This document shows positions 43,874-52,937 of a stretch of DNA of 64,000 nt, one piece after another. Numbering within the stretch: position 1 is the stretch's first letter; every line of letters begins with the position of its first letter. This DNA comes from Deferribacteres bacterium (GTDB lineage Bacteria > Chrysiogenota > Deferribacteres > Deferribacterales > Geovibrionaceae). Made by a program: the position numbers and the translations under genes. The stretch covers positions 62,001-126,000 of the forward strand of contig JAEWZN010000010.1 in the NCBI GenBank assembly GCA_023395255.1, read 5' to 3'. Below the pieces are notes generated by a model. It was not told the origin of the DNA. It ran no database searches and worked only from the letters and a program-made list of their open reading frames with translations.

Positions 43874-44528
43874 GGTGGGATGCCGTTTTTTTGGTTATCT
43901 CCTCCGGAAAGCGTCCGTCCGTGAGGAGCTTTTGGTTGAACTCAAGCTCAATCCCTGCATACTCCGAATCGGGCATGAGCTTCCTCAGCCATGCCGCCGT
44001 GCCGTCGGATTTGCCCTGATAAGGGCTGTTTTTCATAACCTTATAAGGCAGTGTCTTAAGTCCCTTAGCAAGGACGGATGCTGCCGCCTTTTCCCTCTTT
44101 CTTGCGGGGTCGTAAAGAATGCCTATGTCCGCCTTCCGTACTTCACCCTTAAGCACGGGGGTGAATGAATGAACGGATATATGGAGCAAAGGTTTTTCCG
44201 CTTTTTCCGCAGCCTCAAGCACTCTGTTTCTGAACGGTGCATGGTATTCATCAAGCAGCATCTGCTTTTCTGCTGTGCTGAGGTTTCCTGAAAATTCTGA
44301 GAAAAGCGCCCTGTTGTGCGGTGAACGGTTGAGATCGATGAGAAGCCGGGTGATATTCCCCATAACAGGCGTTACTCCGAGGAGCCTGCCCAACAGCAAA
44401 GCCGCTTCCGCTGCGCCAGCGTCATATCCTCTGTGAGAACTCAAAACGTCCTCATATCCCCTGAAAAGGTGTGCGAACTCCGCGGGAACAGTGTTCACCG
44501 CATGTTCGCAGGTAATTATAATGCTCAT
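43863..44528 (-). CDS. N-formylglutamate amidohydrolase-like protein
   Basis: 221 residues, FGase family (COG3741-like, zinc carboxypeptidase fold). Motifs: CEHAVNTVP, HRGYDAGA, LLIDLNRSPHN, HISVHSFTP and IELEFNQ. These supply zinc and substrate ligands. The gene overlaps the GCS2-like gene by 4 bases and is the last of a four-gene operon. In this setting it more likely cuts an amide or peptide product than histidine-pathway formylglutamate. Confidence 0.9.
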   Translation of the reverse strand: MSIIITCEHAVNTVPAEFAHLFRGYEDVLSSHRGYDAGAAEAALLLGRLLGVTPVMGNITRLLIDLNRSPHNRALFSEFSGNLSTAEKQMLLDEYHAPFRNRVLEAAEKAEKPLLHISVHSFTPVLKGEVRKADIGILYDPARKREKAAASVLAKGLKTLPYKVMKNSPYQGKSDGTAAWLRKLMPDSEYAGIELEFNQKLLTDGRFPEEITKKTASHLTD

Positions 44529-45736
44529 GGCTTAAAGAATCTGTTTTCCGCCAGACAGACGGCAAGTTCGCCGTAAACTTCCCTGAGCTTATCGGGTGAA
44601 GGTCTGCTGCCCGTGCGGGACATTATCCTTTCCGCCAGTGAGTCGATGGAACAGAGCTTAACCGCCTCGGCTTTGTAAGGAGCCTCATCGGGCATTTCTT
44701 CCGCCAGCCTGTGCAGGAGCTCACCGACGGTCATTCTGCCTTCCATGCCGAACAGGGCGGTGTATGACGGGCTCTCAATATCCACATTGCGGGCATCTTT
44801 GGCACATTTATCCATGAGATCCACAAGCATGGCCTGATCAGCCTCTTTCTGGGCGGAATAGCTGCTCCACTCAGTGCTGACCAGTTTTTTCAGTGTTTCT
44901 TTAATAAGCGAAACAGCGGCAAGATCCGCCTTCGGGCATTCCTGTATATCCATGAGGCGTATCTCTATGGCGCTGCGGTCAAAGCGGGCTATAGCCCCCC
45001 TTGAGTTCAGCCACTCCTCCTGAAGGATGCATTCGGGATCATACGGAGCTATGTCACGGTACATGGGCTCCAGTATACCCTTTTCGTATGCCTCCCATGA
45101 GAAGCAGGGCTCAGGTATTACCTGCCCTGTGATGGAGGGGATTTTCTTCTGATTATTTCTGTAGGTGATTATCCTTGTGTCCAGCCATCCTGTGTGCTCG
45201 CCTTCGCGGAAGGGGGAGCTTGCGGCAAGAGCCGGAATCAGCGGGAGAAGAACCCTGATAGCAGCATGCAGCCTGCCGAATTCCTCATCCGTGGCAAAGG
45301 GGAGGTTGATGTGCGTGCTTTGCAGGTTTGACCATCCGTGCCCCTTGCAGTTGAATATCCTGTTGTATGTTTCGTATATCTCTTTATCCCCGTGGTTCCA
45401 GAGGTGCATATCCGTATCGGGGTTCATCAGCGGGTGCATGGCAGCGGGCATAAGCATGCCTCCGAACCTGTCCAGAACCGTATTAATCTCTTTAACGTTT
45501 GCGGCAAAATGTGTGTCCAGACCCCGTATGTCCTTTGCGGGGCCGTTGGTTTTAAGCTCTATAACGTGCAGAACAAGCTCGTTTGACCATCCCACAGCCC
45601 CTTGCTCAAAAAACTGTGTCATCTCACCTGCAACTGCTTCCAGAAGCTTGTCGCTTACGGGGAGAACTCCCAGATCATCCTTTGAGACGATCATGTACTC
45701 CAGTTCGATTCCGCAAACGGAAAAAAGTCCGTACAT
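44525..45736 (-). CDS. Glutamate-cysteine ligase-like (GCS2) amidoligase
   Basis: 403 residues, GCS2 family. Family stretches: FSVCGIELEYMIV (substrate/Mg Glu residues), HWS-like NLQSTHINLPFATDEEFGRLHAAIRVLLPLIPALAASSPF, ARFDRSAIEIRLMDIQECPKADLA. These enzymes join an amino acid to a carboxylate with ATP. No cysteine or glutathione pathway gene is nearby, so the usual gamma-glutamylcysteine role is doubtful. It follows the ATP-grasp gene by 2 bases and overlaps the next by 4. Confidence 0.9.
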   Translation of the reverse strand: MYGLFSVCGIELEYMIVSKDDLGVLPVSDKLLEAVAGEMTQFFEQGAVGWSNELVLHVIELKTNGPAKDIRGLDTHFAANVKEINTVLDRFGGMLMPAAMHPLMNPDTDMHLWNHGDKEIYETYNRIFNCKGHGWSNLQSTHINLPFATDEEFGRLHAAIRVLLPLIPALAASSPFREGEHTGWLDTRIITYRNNQKKIPSITGQVIPEPCFSWEAYEKGILEPMYRDIAPYDPECILQEEWLNSRGAIARFDRSAIEIRLMDIQECPKADLAAVSLIKETLKKLVSTEWSSYSAQKEADQAMLVDLMDKCAKDARNVDIESPSYTALFGMEGRMTVGELLHRLAEEMPDEAPYKAEAVKLCSIDSLAERIMSRTGSRPSPDKLREVYGELAVCLAENRFFKP

Positions 45737-45738
45737 AG

Positions 45739-47196
45739 CTATTTTACCTTCCTCGCAACAAGCCTGTTCACAAACTCGCCTATGATTATCTCATACAGCT
45801 TTTTACCGAGAACATTATCCTCAACATCTGATTCGATGCTGGGGTTATCGTTTACTTCTATCACATAAAACTTGTTCCCGACCTGCTTTATATCAACACC
45901 GTAGAGGGAGCTGCCTATGCACTTCGTGGCTTTGAGGGCAAGCTCAACAGCACCTGCGGGTGCGGCCTCGACGGGCATTGTGTCGAATTTGCCGTTATGA
46001 AGCTGTCCGTGTTCATCACGTTCCACTATCTGCCAGTGATCCCCGTGCATGAAGTAACGGCAGACATACAGGGCTTTTCCGCCTATCACTCCCACCCGCC
46101 AGTCAAAGCTGGTGGGCATGAACTCCTGCGCAACCACAAGGGCTGATTTATCCAGAAGCTTTTCCATTGCCTCTTTATATTCCTTTTCATCATGAACCTT
46201 GACAACACCCTGAGAAAAGGAGCTGTCAGGCTGCTTGAGAATGATGGGGAAGGGGAGAACCTTTTTTGCGTGGTTCATATTGTGCCTGTGCAGGATGGTG
46301 GTTTTAGGCGTGGGAATTTTATTTTTCTGCATCAGTTCCGAAAGATAAACCTTGTTTGTGCAGCGCAGTATGGATGTGGGGTCGTCCATAACCACCAGCC
46401 CTTCCGTCTCTGCCTTGCGGGAGAAGCGGTATGTGTGGTGGTTCACGCTGGTTGTTTCCCTTATGAAGAGTGCGTCAAATTCAGGTATTCTCGTGTAGTC
46501 GTCCTTGCTGATTATCTCTGTGCTTACTCCTTCCTTTTCAGCCGCTTTTATGAACCGCTGAATAGCCACATCATCGGAAGGAGGAGTCTTCTCCGCAGGG
46601 TTGAAAAGAATGGCGAGATCAAAGCGGTAGTTTTTTATGTGGGCTGCTCTCGGTTTGCGTACAAAGAACTCCCTGGCCGCCTGTTCCACAAAGCCGAAAT
46701 GCTCCTCAGGAACCTGCTTCATGGATATGGGGGCTATGGCGTGGATCATCCACTTTTCCTTGAGCTTCACGAAGTCCGCCCGCACCATAGGGGCAACGAA
46801 CATTCCGAAGAGGCGTGAGCTGAGCTTGTCGTATCGTTTTGCGAGGTTGCGGCCGAAATATATGCTCAGCGTAAAGCTTTCCGATGTGAGGTGGCCGAGG
46901 CTTTTCTGTATCAGCTCATCTATCTCATCAGAGATAAGCTTTGCAAAAGCCTTGGACTTGAAGTCCTGAATTGTCATGACATTGGGGTACGGCATATGAC
47001 CGCGTGCCGCCGCCAGAAGGGAAACATAGTACCCGTAGCTCTGGTACTGGTACGAGCGGCAGAGGTTGAACACTTTGGCTTTCTTAACAGTGTTGAATTC
47101 GGGGTCGGTGAGGTAGTTCCATGCGGAGACAACTCTTGCGTCGGGGGTATCAAACTTCCATTCTGAGGGCGTGTTAACTACTATAATGTTTGTCAT
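45739..47196 (-). CDS. RimK-like ATP-grasp ligase with RLAN N-terminal domain
   Basis: 485 residues. The first half matches the RLAN type that precedes RimK-like ATP-grasp ligases (SYGYYVSLLAAARGHMPYPNVMTIQD). The second half is an ATP-grasp core: ILKQPDSSFSQGVVKV, VAQEFMPTSFDWRVGVIGGKALYVCRYFM, and the metal-binding IEVNDNPSIESDVED. Such ligases add amino acids, often Glu, to peptide or protein ends. It overlaps the C39-like gene by 4 bases. The acceptor is unknown. Confidence 0.92.
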   Translation of the reverse strand: MTNIIVVNTPSEWKFDTPDARVVSAWNYLTDPEFNTVKKAKVFNLCRSYQYQSYGYYVSLLAAARGHMPYPNVMTIQDFKSKAFAKLISDEIDELIQKSLGHLTSESFTLSIYFGRNLAKRYDKLSSRLFGMFVAPMVRADFVKLKEKWMIHAIAPISMKQVPEEHFGFVEQAAREFFVRKPRAAHIKNYRFDLAILFNPAEKTPPSDDVAIQRFIKAAEKEGVSTEIISKDDYTRIPEFDALFIRETTSVNHHTYRFSRKAETEGLVVMDDPTSILRCTNKVYLSELMQKNKIPTPKTTILHRHNMNHAKKVLPFPIILKQPDSSFSQGVVKVHDEKEYKEAMEKLLDKSALVVAQEFMPTSFDWRVGVIGGKALYVCRYFMHGDHWQIVERDEHGQLHNGKFDTMPVEAAPAGAVELALKATKCIGSSLYGVDIKQVGNKFYVIEVNDNPSIESDVEDNVLGKKLYEIIIGEFVNRLVARKVK

Positions 47197-47918
47197 TTCT
47201 GCACATCACCGTCTGTTTCATTTTTTTCTATAACCAGCAGTTTGGCGTCGTATGTAAGAACGCCGAGGAGGATGGCGTTTATAAGATGCGTCATCCTAAC
47301 GCTGTAGCGGTTTGTTTTCATAAAAGGGTTGGGCAGCATGGGGTCTGCCACGCTAACTTTTTTTGCAGGTTTGTCATATCCGGTTATGACAACAAAGTGA
47401 CCGGAGGGTTCGCCTTTTATGTCGTCATAGTCTGTGTTCTCCGGTATCTCCCTTGGGCTGCGGTAGAGGTAGGTGGCGCTCAGCGCGGTTATTATGGGTG
47501 TCTGCCTGTCCAGATACTTCCTTATGAGCGCAGGGGAGAGATCCGCAAACTTAAGTTCCCCGCCGAGGGTGAGAAACTCAATATATTTTTTGGAAGTATA
47601 CCTCAGTTTACGGTCTGTTTTCACTTCCATCTGCTTTTTGAGCTTGTTTATTATGCCTTCGGGCGGAAGTCTGAACCATGTGGGGTCAAAAACCACAAGG
47701 TTGTAGGAGTATATCGTTACCCTGTACCCCCTTCTCAGGGCATGCAGACCGAGAACAACGGCCAGTGTGCCGCCGGTTTCCAGTTCTGCTATTTCTTTTC
47801 TGAGGTCTTCAAGCCTGAGATCCTCACCGTAATATGAATAAACCGCATGAAGGCATGTCGGGCCGCAGGAGGTGTCATCCGGCTGCGGAAGAATGCTTAT
47901 GTTCATGTCTCTTGTCAT
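47193..47918 (-). CDS. C39-like papain-fold peptidase
   Basis: 241 residues, GGAGG upstream. Cysteine peptidase residues: Cys 18 in DDTSCGPTCLHAVY, His 174 in SGHFVVITGYD, Asp 192 in VADP. No signal peptide or transmembrane domain, unlike bacteriocin ABC transporters that carry C39. First gene of the amidoligase operon; likely trims a precursor or recycles a ligated product. Resembles the DUF3335-type C39-like group often found beside RLAN ligases (from memory, not verified). Confidence 0.87.
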   Translation of the reverse strand: MTRDMNISILPQPDDTSCGPTCLHAVYSYYGEDLRLEDLRKEIAELETGGTLAVVLGLHALRRGYRVTIYSYNLVVFDPTWFRLPPEGIINKLKKQMEVKTDRKLRYTSKKYIEFLTLGGELKFADLSPALIRKYLDRQTPIITALSATYLYRSPREIPENTDYDDIKGEPSGHFVVITGYDKPAKKVSVADPMLPNPFMKTNRYSVRMTHLINAILLGVLTYDAKLLVIEKNETDGDVQK

Positions 47919-47984
47919 ATGCGTTCCTCCATAATTGTATATTTTACCTTTGACGATAAATTATCAAGCGGAAGTTAAGATTTT

Positions 47985-48332
47985 TCAGGGAAGAGCCGCC
48001 GCGTCCCTGAATATGAAATACGCCGCGCCCACCAGACACATGGAAGCGTAAAAGAAGTTCCTTGTGACGGGCACGTTCATATACCAGACGGCAAAAACAG
48101 CGAAGACTGCCATGGTTATTATCTCCTGCATAACTTTAAGCTGCGGCAGGGTGAAAATGCCGAAACCGTGCCTGTTTGCAGGAACCTGAAGGCAGTACTC
48201 AAAGAAGGCCACGCCCCATGAAATAAGGATCGCGATTATAAGCGGTTTGTCTCTGAGAGTTTTGAGATGACCGTACCATGCGTAGGTCATGAAAATGTTG
48301 GACAAAATGAGAAGAAAAACTGTGCGGAACAA
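47985..48332 (-). CDS. DUF486/DMT-type small membrane protein
   Basis: 115 residues, four helices. Matches DUF486: LSNIFMTYAWYGHLK, LISWGVAFFEYCLQVPANRHG, LPQLKVMQEIITMAVFAVFAV. Integral inner membrane protein with unknown function. Separate from the downstream peptidase gene by 66 bases. Confidence 0.88.
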   Translation of the reverse strand: MFRTVFLLILSNIFMTYAWYGHLKTLRDKPLIIAILISWGVAFFEYCLQVPANRHGFGIFTLPQLKVMQEIITMAVFAVFAVWYMNVPVTRNFFYASMCLVGAAYFIFRDAAALP

Positions 48333-48418
48333 AGCCTGTACCTCATTCCCGTACCTGAAAATATGACGGGCAGACGAGATCAGACTATAATCCTATTTAT
48401 GAGCAAATCAATATTTAT

Positions 48419-49270
48419 TTAAAGGTTCTGTTCCCTCTTTTTTCCGCCGTGGATGAAAAGCATCACACAGGCTACCATAAGCCCGCCCCCCGCAAGGTTT
48501 CCGAGAGTAACGGCTATGATATTTCCGGTGAACATGCTCCCCCAGTTCAGGGCGCTCAGGGAGGCTGCATCAAGCCCGCTGGCCGCAGCCGCAGCGGGGA
48601 ATGATTTTGCGAATATTCCCGCCGGGATGAAGTACATATTAGCCACAGAGTGTTCAAACCCGCTGGCGACAAAGGCCATTATGGGGAAGAATATGCCGAG
48701 GATTTTTCCCCCTATGTCCTGCGCGCTCATGGCAATTAAAACAGCAAGGCACACCAGCCAGTTACAGAGAAGCCCCCTGAAAAAATAGGCGTACTGGTGC
48801 TCTATGCCGTAAACCTGTTCATTGGTCTTGGCGTAGGCTATTTTTATGGCGGTTGCGCCAAACTGCCCGTCAGTGAGCCCTGTTCCCTTCACCACAAGCA
48901 GGGCGAGGATAACCGCCCCTATGAGGTTGCCGATGTAAACTATCATCCAGTTGCGCAGCATGTCAGCAGCGGTGATCCGTCTGTCCGCTATGCCTGCTAT
49001 CATCATGGTGTTTCCCGTCCAGAGCTCAGACCCCGGAATAACAGCCAGCATCAGCCCGAAGGAGAACACCGCCCCGGTGAGAAACCTCTGAACCCCGATC
49101 CACTCTGTGCTGCCTGTGGTCACCATAGTTGCCAGATGAGCGGCGAAGCCTATATAAGCCCCTGCCAGCAGCGCCAGAACAAAGGCTCTGGAAGCGGGAA
49201 GGGCGCACTTGGCCGCGGCTGATTCAAGCATGGCTTCGGTCATTTCTGGAGGGGTAAGGAATTTTCGCAT
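48419..49270 (-). CDS. Formate/nitrite transporter (FNT) family channel
   Basis: 283 residues, six helices. Family motifs: LAGAYIGFAAHLA, LTGAVFSFGLMLAVIPGSELWTGNT, and the gating His region VASGFEHSVANMYFIPAGIF. Could carry nitrite or formate. An octaheme nitrite reductase lies 3.7 kb away, which makes nitrite import attractive but unproven. Runs opposite to the following RMD1 gene. Confidence 0.92.
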   Translation of the reverse strand: MRKFLTPPEMTEAMLESAAAKCALPASRAFVLALLAGAYIGFAAHLATMVTTGSTEWIGVQRFLTGAVFSFGLMLAVIPGSELWTGNTMMIAGIADRRITAADMLRNWMIVYIGNLIGAVILALLVVKGTGLTDGQFGATAIKIAYAKTNEQVYGIEHQYAYFFRGLLCNWLVCLAVLIAMSAQDIGGKILGIFFPIMAFVASGFEHSVANMYFIPAGIFAKSFPAAAAASGLDAASLSALNWGSMFTGNIIAVTLGNLAGGGLMVACVMLFIHGGKKREQNL

Positions 49271-49396
49271 CCGGCACCTGTAGTTAGAGTGAATATGTTT
49301 TATTTTTTTTAAAAAGGCTGAATTCTGATGATTAGTTTCGGATAAAGTTCTATAATTCTATAAATATATGTACTTTTTATATCGGCGGGTGAAAAA

Positions 49397-50170
49397 ATGC
49401 AACTTGTAATGACGGCAATGTCCGTCAGTGAGAAGATAAGGACAAAAGGGATCGAAATCGGCGAGCGCACCTCTCATTTACCGCTCAGTTTCAGGCTGGG
49501 TGAAAATCAATGGGTTGTGATATTCCGTTTCGGCGTGATTGTGACGGTCGGCCTGAGCGATAAGGAAAGAAACGATATTCTCTCCGAACTGGAGAGTTTT
49601 ATAGATGAGCCGAACCCTTCTGTGGAGAGTGAGAGCCTGTTTATTCACACAGGCACAGGTGAAGACAGGTTTGAGGGCGACCATGTTAGTCTGGCGGAGC
49701 TTACACGCCAGCATGTGCTCACCATGGCTGACATACTGGCAAAAAGCGTTGTTCTCGGCAGGTATGAGGCGGCGATGTCCGAGGTTTTCCAGCAGATAGA
49801 GCCCCTTGCCATGCGCCTTAAGTCCGGCATGGGCAAAACCCGCACCTACAGAGAGCTTGTCAGCACCATAGGTTCCGCACTTCTTATTCAGCATACCATG
49901 GTGGGCGGGGTTGAGGTGAACGAAAAGCCGGAGATACTCTGGGAGCATCCGGAGCTTGAGCGGCTTTACTTAAAGCTTGAGGACGAGTTTGAAATAATAG
50001 AGCGGAGCAAGGCGCTGGAGAGGAAGCTCAAGCTTGTGACAGACACCACTGAAAAGCAGCTCGGCCTCCAGCACAATGCCCATTCGCTCAGGGTTGAGTG
50101 GTATATAGTTATTCTTATTCTTGTGGAGATAATGCTTACTCTTTACGAAATGTTCTTTAAGCATGTATAA
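49397..50170 (+). CDS. RMD1/DUF155 family protein
   Basis: 257 residues. Begins with an N-terminal domain (WVVIFRFGVIVTVGLSDKE), then helices and the family ending: WEHPELERLYLKLEDEFEIIERSKALERKLKLV and a C-terminal helix SLRVEWYIVILILVEIMLTLYEM. This C-terminal tail anchor is typical of RMD1/SIF2 proteins, whose bacterial role is unknown. Terminal helix suggests membrane attachment. Confidence 0.82.
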   Translation: MQLVMTAMSVSEKIRTKGIEIGERTSHLPLSFRLGENQWVVIFRFGVIVTVGLSDKERNDILSELESFIDEPNPSVESESLFIHTGTGEDRFEGDHVSLAELTRQHVLTMADILAKSVVLGRYEAAMSEVFQQIEPLAMRLKSGMGKTRTYRELVSTIGSALLIQHTMVGGVEVNEKPEILWEHPELERLYLKLEDEFEIIERSKALERKLKLVTDTTEKQLGLQHNAHSLRVEWYIVILILVEIMLTLYEMFFKHV

Positions 50171-50231
50171 ATGTTAATGGTTCCATAGCCGTCCCGGTCA
50201 GACGGCTGTTATTTATTGACGGGGGTGTACT

Positions 50232-51569
50232 TTGGCGGAGCTTCCGAGGGATAACTCATTTTCACGCGCGGCAGATGCCGCCTCCGGGGGTGCTGAGCGC
50301 ATAAGGTGGGATTTTTCCGCTGCGGCAGCAAGGCTGATTATGAAATCAGCAGTAAAATACTATCTCCGCTTTTCGGAGGACAATGTCACGGTTCTGCCCC
50401 CTGCGGACAAAAACAAGAGCTATCTGCTCTATCTCCATGTGCCTTTCTGTCTCACCCTCTGCCCTTACTGCTCTTTCCACAGGTTTAAGTTTCAGGAGGA
50501 AACAGCAAGACGCTATTTCAGCCTTCTGCGGGATGAAATGCGGATGACCGCAAGGCTAGGCTACAGTTTCAGTTCCGCTTACTTCGGCGGCGGCACAACA
50601 TCTATCCTGCCGGATGAGCTTGCGAAAACCATAGATCTCGCCAGAGAGCTTTTCGGGATAACCGAGGTCTCATGCGAGAGCGACCCTAACCATATCGACC
50701 CTCAAAGCCTCATGTACACCGAAGGGCGTATTGACCGTCTTTCCGTAGGGATACAGACTTTCAATGACAGGTTTCTGGAAAGCATAGGCCGCATAAAGAA
50801 GTTCGGCACGGGTGCTGAGCAGTACGAGAAGGTTAAGGCGATACTAAAGCACTTTCCCATTGTCAATGTTGATCTTATGTATAACTTTCCCGGTCAGACG
50901 GAGGAAGACCTTCTGGAAGATATACGAATAGTGCGGGAGCTGAACCCTCAACAGGTGACATTCTACCCGCTGATGTACGCGCCTTTCGTGGGCAGGAAGC
51001 TTAGGGAGGCCATAGGAAAACCCACCAATGAAAACGAGGCGAAGCTCTTCTCCCTCATAATGCGGAATATGACAGACCCTTACTTACAGCGCACCTCATG
51101 GGCTTACGCTCTGAAAAAGAAGGAATTTATAGACGAATATGTTGTGGATCACAGCGAGTATGTGGGGCTGGGTTCAGGGGCATTCAGCTTCCTGAACGGA
51201 ACCCTGTACGCCAATTCCTTCTCATTACAGGAATATGCCGAGCGTGTGGCGGCGGGCATGGCCTCCGTGGTGAAAAGCACAGCTTTCGGCAGACATTCGG
51301 TAAAGCAGTACCGAATGATGGTGGAGATGTTCGGGCTCCATGCGGAACCGCCTTACAGGCCGTTTTTTGAATACACCGCATTGAGGGCTGTCGGGGCAGT
51401 GGGCGGATCCGGAGGGCAGAAATTTATCACACCCAAGGGGCGTTTTCTGCTTTCCGTAATGATGAAAGGATTCTATAACGGTATGGACTACATAAGGGAA
51501 TCCATGAGAAAAGACCTTAAGGGGGCGGATGAGCGTATCTGCCTTGCAGGTTGTCAGGAAGAGGAATGA
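50232..51569 (+). CDS. Radical SAM protein of the coproporphyrinogen III oxidase (HemN/HemW) family
   Basis: 445 residues, TTG start with GGGGGTG upstream. The 4Fe-4S/SAM motif is C73-X3-C77-X2-C80 (HVPFCLTLCPYCSFHRF); YFGGGTTSI and DRLSVGIQTFNDRFL and VDLMYNFPGQTEEDL are family stretches. The long N-terminal extension and the SFHRF ending distinguish it from ordinary HemW, so a heme-related enzyme (HutW/ChuW-like) or other radical SAM role is possible. Overlaps the downstream flavoprotein gene. Confidence 0.85.
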   Translation: MAELPRDNSFSRAADAASGGAERIRWDFSAAAARLIMKSAVKYYLRFSEDNVTVLPPADKNKSYLLYLHVPFCLTLCPYCSFHRFKFQEETARRYFSLLRDEMRMTARLGYSFSSAYFGGGTTSILPDELAKTIDLARELFGITEVSCESDPNHIDPQSLMYTEGRIDRLSVGIQTFNDRFLESIGRIKKFGTGAEQYEKVKAILKHFPIVNVDLMYNFPGQTEEDLLEDIRIVRELNPQQVTFYPLMYAPFVGRKLREAIGKPTNENEAKLFSLIMRNMTDPYLQRTSWAYALKKKEFIDEYVVDHSEYVGLGSGAFSFLNGTLYANSFSLQEYAERVAAGMASVVKSTAFGRHSVKQYRMMVEMFGLHAEPPYRPFFEYTALRAVGAVGGSGGQKFITPKGRFLLSVMMKGFYNGMDYIRESMRKDLKGADERICLAGCQEEE

Positions 51570-52804
51570 CGGAAAATGTTTTTGATGTGGCGGTAATAGG
51601 CGGCGGCGCAGCCGGGCTTATTGCTGCCGGATTTGCAGCCTCGCAGGGGGCAAAAACAGTGCTCCTTGAGCGGTGGTCTTCAATAGGGCGCAAACTGCTG
51701 ATAACCGGCGGCGGGCGCTGTAATCTCACTAATAATCAGACAGATATAAAGAAACTCACCGAAGTCTTCGGGAAGGAGGGGCGTTTTCTCTATTCCGCTT
51801 TCAGTTCCTTTTCCCCTGCGGACACGCTGAAATTCTTCTCCGAACTAGGCGTGACATGCGTTGAGGAGGATGCGGGCAGAATTTTCCCCGATGATGACGA
51901 TGCGAAGTCCGTTCTCAGGGCGCTGACCACGTTCGTCCGTTTCAGCGGCACCAAGATATGGACGGATGCCGAAGTGAAGCGTCTTGAATGTACGGACGGA
52001 AGGGTAACGGGGATCATTCTTGAAAACGGCATCATCCGTGCCGACAGAGTTGTAATCGCAACCGGAGGGCTGAGTTATCCCGCCACAGGCTCCAAGGGTG
52101 ACGGCTTTAAGTGGGCGGAAAGATGCGGACATACCATAGTTCCGCTCCGTCCGGTACTTACCCCCGTTAAGCTTAAAGAACGCTGGATAGCTGAACTTGA
52201 GGGGCTGAGCCTGCGGGATGTGTCCATAAGTGCCTATTCAGGCAAAAAGATTGCCGAAGAACGGGGCGATCTCCTCTTCACTAAGGACGGGATGACAGGC
52301 CCCGCGGTCTACAACATAAGCAGAAGTATCTCCGGAAACGAGCAGGGAATGAAACTTCTGCTGGACATTTTCCCCGATGAGCCGAGGGAGGAACTGGATA
52401 AGCGTCTTGCGGAGCTCTTTGCCGCGAATGATAAAAAAATGATGAAAACCGCACTGGGAAGCATTCTCCCGCCAAAACTGCTGCCTGTTATGGTAAGGCT
52501 TTCTGGGCTTGACGGAGAAGTGCACGGAGCAAAGGTTTCAAAGGCGCACAGAAAGGTTCTTCTGGGGTTATTGAAGGAGCTTGAGACTGTTATTGACTCC
52601 TTCCACGGCTTTAACAAAGCCACAGTCACCGCGGGTGGCGTGAGCCTTAAGGAAGTTGACCCGAAAACCATGAAGTCAAAAGTGATCGAAAACCTTTTCT
52701 TCGCTGGGGAAGTGCTCAATCTTGATGCCCCCACAGGCGGCTACAACCTCCAGATGTGCTGGAGCACAGGCGCACTCGCGGGGAAATCGGCGGGCGCAGT
52801 TTAG
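51566..52804 (+). CDS. HI0933/BaiN-like NAD(P)/FAD-dependent oxidoreductase
   Basis: 412 residues, start ATG at 51566 in ATGA overlap with the previous stop (AGGAAGAGGA upstream). FAD motif VAVIGGGAAGLIAAGFAAS, then GRKLLITGGGRCNLTN, IATGGLSYPATGSKGDGF, VTAGGVSLKEVDPKTM and FAGEVLNLDAPTGGYNLQ, the hallmarks of the HI0933 flavoprotein family. Function in most bacteria is unknown. Coupled to the radical SAM gene. Confidence 0.93.
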   Translation: MTENVFDVAVIGGGAAGLIAAGFAASQGAKTVLLERWSSIGRKLLITGGGRCNLTNNQTDIKKLTEVFGKEGRFLYSAFSSFSPADTLKFFSELGVTCVEEDAGRIFPDDDDAKSVLRALTTFVRFSGTKIWTDAEVKRLECTDGRVTGIILENGIIRADRVVIATGGLSYPATGSKGDGFKWAERCGHTIVPLRPVLTPVKLKERWIAELEGLSLRDVSISAYSGKKIAEERGDLLFTKDGMTGPAVYNISRSISGNEQGMKLLLDIFPDEPREELDKRLAELFAANDKKMMKTALGSILPPKLLPVMVRLSGLDGEVHGAKVSKAHRKVLLGLLKELETVIDSFHGFNKATVTAGGVSLKEVDPKTMKSKVIENLFFAGEVLNLDAPTGGYNLQMCWSTGALAGKSAGAV

Positions 52805-52937
52805 CCGAACTGCTACCCGGTTTCATACATCCCTTCACAATCTTTACATCACTTTCAGAACCTTAACGCCTCATTTACGAATTTGCAGGTATAGTTGGAC
52901 AACGCATAAACATTTGTTAATTCTTCAGGAGGTTTAC

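Noticed and set aside
47193..47918. Bacteriocin export C39 protease
   Set aside because: No ABC transporter or membrane domain and no precursor peptide; the neighbours are amidoligases.
52722..52937. Extended start of the octaheme nitrite reductase
   Set aside because: The upstream 72 codons overlap the flavoprotein gene and precede a clear signal peptide with AGGAGG before 52938.
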